NCBI GenBank assembly: GCA_020975725.1
Contig: QXJR01000014.1
Coordinates: 310,001-374,000, forward strand
Source: Picocystis sp. L7
Lineage: Eukaryota; Chlorophyta; Picocystophyceae; Picocystales; Picocystaceae
Direction: 5' to 3'
Length of the DNA: 64,000 nt
The notes under the pieces are model-generated. The model worked only from the letters and a program-made list of their open reading frames with translations. It ran no database searches and was not told the DNA's origin. How positions within the stretch are numbered: the stretch's first letter is position 1; every line of letters starts with the position of its first letter. This document shows positions 61,951 through 64,000 of this stretch, piece by piece. Made by a program: the position numbers and the translations under genes.

Positions 61951-63411
61951 ATGGCGCGACGAAGGCGGCTGCGGGAGCTGCTGCTGCTGGTAATGGCGTG
62001 CCTGGTGGTGTCAGGCGCACCAGCGGACGTCCAGGAATCGGAGACGTGCGCAGGCGAGGCGATGGGGAGCGTGGACGTGATGCAGGTGCTGAACGAAGAA
62101 GACCTGCACTACATCTTGAAGACGGAACCGTCTTGGCGGCTGAAGAACCTAGGAAAGGTGAGCGACAGCGCCGACAACCTGGAACGGACGTTCCTGAGTC
62201 CGGCCTGGCGGCGAGCTGCCACTATGGTGCGCGCCTGGCTGGAAGATGCAGGGATGCGCACTTGGATGGACGGGATCGGAAACATCCATGGAAGGATCGA
62301 AGGAGAAGATCCAGATGCGCCAGCCATCGTGCTTGGATCGCACCTGGACACCGTGCTGGACGCAGGGATGTACGACGGTGCGTTGGGAGTGGTGCTGCCC
62401 ATCTCTGCTGTGAAAGCGCTGCAGTTGGCCACCGAATACACGGGGAAGAAGCTCAAAAAGTCCGTGGAAATCATCGGATTCTCGGACGAAGAAGGGGTCC
62501 GATTCCAATCCACGTTCCTGGGAAGCAGAGCTGTGGCCGGACACTTTCCACCAGAACTGCTACATGCCGTAGACAACAATCAAGTGACCCTGGCTGAAGC
62601 TCTGAACGATGCAGGCCTCCTGGGGAAATGGGAAGCCATCCAATCCATCGCGATGGATCCAGACAAGGTGGCAGCGTATGTGGAAGTGCACATGGAGCAA
62701 GGACCCCAGCTGGAGCGTCTCAACACCCCAGTAGGAATTGTAAATGCGATTGCGGGACAAAATCGTATACAGGTTAGGATGCACGGGGAACAGGGACACG
62801 CAGGCACCGTGCCCATGCCAGGTAGAAGGGATACCGTGGCCGCCGCCGGAGAGGCCATCAACGAAATAGAAAAGCGATGTGGTGGAGGCAATCGAGATGA
62901 TGCGACAAGCACCATACAGGACCTAGAAGATCAGCTTGTCTGCACTGTAGGTGAGGTGCTTGTTTGGCCAGGTGCCAGCAACGTGATTTCTGGGAACACT
63001 AATTTCAGCATCGATATACGTGCAAGAAGAGACGAGACGCGTCTCAAAGCTGTCGAGGATATTGTGGATGCCATCAACCGCTTGTGCGAAAGAAGGAAGA
63101 TGGACTGTGAGGTAGTGAGGAAGCACGAAGCTGCTGCTGTTGCTTGCCAGGACAGGATTTCCTCCTTGCTGGCAGCTGCATCGAAGGACATGATTGCTTC
63201 CTATCCAGGTAAGGGATGGTCGATTCCTCCTACACTCACGTCAGGGGCAGGGCATGATGCATTGGCCATGTCCGAGCTCACAGACATTGCCATGCTGTTC
63301 GTTAGATGCAGAGGTGGAGTCAGCCATTCCCCACTCGAACATGTTTCTGAAGAAGACATTGAAGCTGCAACGAGAACTCTCTTGATTTTTCTTCAACAAG
63401 AGTTAACATAA
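61951..63411 (+). CDS. AAH: Allantoate amidohydrolase (purine/ureide catabolism)
   Basis: Mn-dependent M20-family amidohydrolase that degrades allantoate to ureidoglycine, CO2 and NH3 in purine catabolism; in plants it resides in the ER. Signal-like N-terminus MARRRRLRELLLLVMACLVVSGAPA. Family blocks: LGKVSDSADNLERTFLSPAWRRAATMVRAWLEDAGMRTWMDGIGNIHGR, VLGSHLDTVLDAGMYDGALG (metal-binding His/Asp), IIGFSDEEGVRFQSTFLGSRAVAG (catalytic Glu pair), YVEVHMEQGPQLE, GQNRIQVRMHGEQGHAGTVPM, WPGASNVISGNTNFSIDIR, TSGAGHDALAMSEL and MLFVRCRGGVSHSPLEHV. Closer to AAH than to ureidoglycolate hydrolase. 486 aa; start at 61951 chosen for the signal peptide. Confidence 0.92.
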   Translation: MARRRRLRELLLLVMACLVVSGAPADVQESETCAGEAMGSVDVMQVLNEEDLHYILKTEPSWRLKNLGKVSDSADNLERTFLSPAWRRAATMVRAWLEDAGMRTWMDGIGNIHGRIEGEDPDAPAIVLGSHLDTVLDAGMYDGALGVVLPISAVKALQLATEYTGKKLKKSVEIIGFSDEEGVRFQSTFLGSRAVAGHFPPELLHAVDNNQVTLAEALNDAGLLGKWEAIQSIAMDPDKVAAYVEVHMEQGPQLERLNTPVGIVNAIAGQNRIQVRMHGEQGHAGTVPMPGRRDTVAAAGEAINEIEKRCGGGNRDDATSTIQDLEDQLVCTVGEVLVWPGASNVISGNTNFSIDIRARRDETRLKAVEDIVDAINRLCERRKMDCEVVRKHEAAAVACQDRISSLLAAASKDMIASYPGKGWSIPPTLTSGAGHDALAMSELTDIAMLFVRCRGGVSHSPLEHVSEEDIEAATRTLLIFLQQELT

Positions 63412-63526
63412 AGTTGGGAGCCATAATAACACAGGGCCTGCAAGGCCGAACTGGGAGGATCAATTGGTTAATGAAAAACCCTAAATTATTTCAACATGAA
63501 AGCACTTGCTGCCAGCTCATCTCAAA

Positions 63527-64000
63527 CTATAATTCATTGGTCTTATTGCGCAAATCCTCCAGCTCTCTATCAATCTGTGCCTCAGACTGCCGTCCACTGG
63601 GCAGCTCCCCCTTCACCTGCTTCTTTGGTCCATCTCCGAGCAGATTCGACTTGAGCTCTTCCAGTTCAAAATCCACATCGTCACGGGCCTCCAGCATCTT
63701 GAATTCTTTCGAGATACCATCGCCTGAAAGCATTGTTGCAGCTTCTGCTTCTGCTTCCATGGATAGGACCTTCTCCTCCATCTTATCGAAGGCGGCCAGG
63801 GCATTGCTTGTACTCAGACCAGCGACCATATCGTTCACTTTCCTGGATGTCTTAGCTGACGCGGCCCTTGCCTTCAGAGTGTCCTTCTTGGACTTGGCTT
63901 CGGCCAATTTACTCTCAAGAATCTTCATGTTTTCAATGAGTCTGTTCACAGCTTCCTTCTGCGAGTCCATTTGTCCTTCCAGTGCCTTGGCATCATCTGC
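63527..64000 (-). CDS. VIPP1: VIPP1/IM30 (PspA family), C-terminal part
   Basis: Plastid ESCRT-III-like membrane-remodelling protein needed for thylakoid biogenesis. The frame is open to the window edge, so the N-terminal half is outside. Seen: ADDAKALEGQMDSQKEAVNRLIENMKILESKLAEAKSKKDTLKARAASAKTSRKVNDMV (long helix 3), DKMEEKVLSMEAEAEAA, and DVDFELEELKSNLLGDGP. The C-terminus has the small extension helix (QIDRELEDLRNKTNEL) that distinguishes VIPP1 from bacterial PspA. 157 residues visible. Tail to tail with the allantoate amidohydrolase gene, 115 bp between stops. Confidence 0.88.
   Translation of the reverse strand, partial: ADDAKALEGQMDSQKEAVNRLIENMKILESKLAEAKSKKDTLKARAASAKTSRKVNDMVAGLSTSNALAAFDKMEEKVLSMEAEAEAATMLSGDGISKEFKMLEARDDVDFELEELKSNLLGDGPKKQVKGELPSGRQSEAQIDRELEDLRNKTNEL

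Noticed and set aside
1-64000. CRISPR arrays, rRNA genes, retroviral or other capsid-bearing elements
   Set aside because: Looked for spaced direct repeats, rRNA-like blocks and reverse transcriptase or capsid motifs; none seen.

Overview
This 64 kb window is nuclear DNA of a photosynthetic eukaryote. It is most likely a unicellular alga with a primary plastid, probably of the green lineage; I cannot name the species. Plastid or plant-type genes support this: an ABCI12-like ECF transporter T component, a ClpR-type Clp subunit, a VIPP1/IM30 protein, an STR14-like rhodanese, a DUF3119-like protein, a DAT1-like aminotransferase, biosynthetic threonine deaminase, allantoate amidohydrolase and an AtEH/Pan1-type endocytic protein. 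Where a plastid protein has an N-terminal extension, it looks like a simple transit peptide without a signal peptide. Most genes are single-exon. I could place eleven introns, all GT-AG and 65 to 204 nt long, in seven genes.

Layout. 1-8.3 kb: DRS1/DDX27 helicase (cut by the window edge), ABCI12-like transporter, a 2.1 kb empty stretch, NOP14, then a divergent promoter to ClpR. 9-16.7 kb: EH-domain protein, SRPK kinase, DAT1-like aminotransferase, STR14 rhodanese. 16.8-24.3 kb: two tandem PH-domain phospholipases C and the PP2A activator PTPA. 25.9-33 kb: an SDMT-like methyltransferase, a DHX33-like helicase, an unrecognised coiled-coil protein and threonine deaminase. 33.6-40.5 kb: a very long cyclic-nucleotide-type channel with an unusual N-terminal half, a Mutator-like long-TIR element in its upstream flank, and a membrane-anchored GH113-like glycosidase. 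43-56.4 kb: DUF3119-like protein, LEA-2 protein, APC1, a GNAT acetyltransferase, a DnaJ-type zinc-finger protein, a short F-box-like protein and mitochondrial-type ribosomal protein uL1. 56.4-64 kb: a 2.9 kb empty stretch, a secreted Pro-Glu repeat protein, allantoate amidohydrolase and the C-terminal part of VIPP1.

The genes are not an operon or a biosynthetic cluster. They are housekeeping genes (ribosome biogenesis, cell cycle, splicing kinase, signalling), plastid maintenance genes and nitrogen or amino-acid metabolism genes. The least expected items are the intact-looking long-TIR element with a 10-bp target duplication, the channel with a possible deaminase-like N-terminal domain and a non-canonical pore filter, the tandem PH-domain PLC pair, and short motifs recurring in gene 5' flanks (a GGTTAA/TTAACC palindrome family, a CCCTTTCGA plus GAACCCG module, and G-runs followed by CAT).
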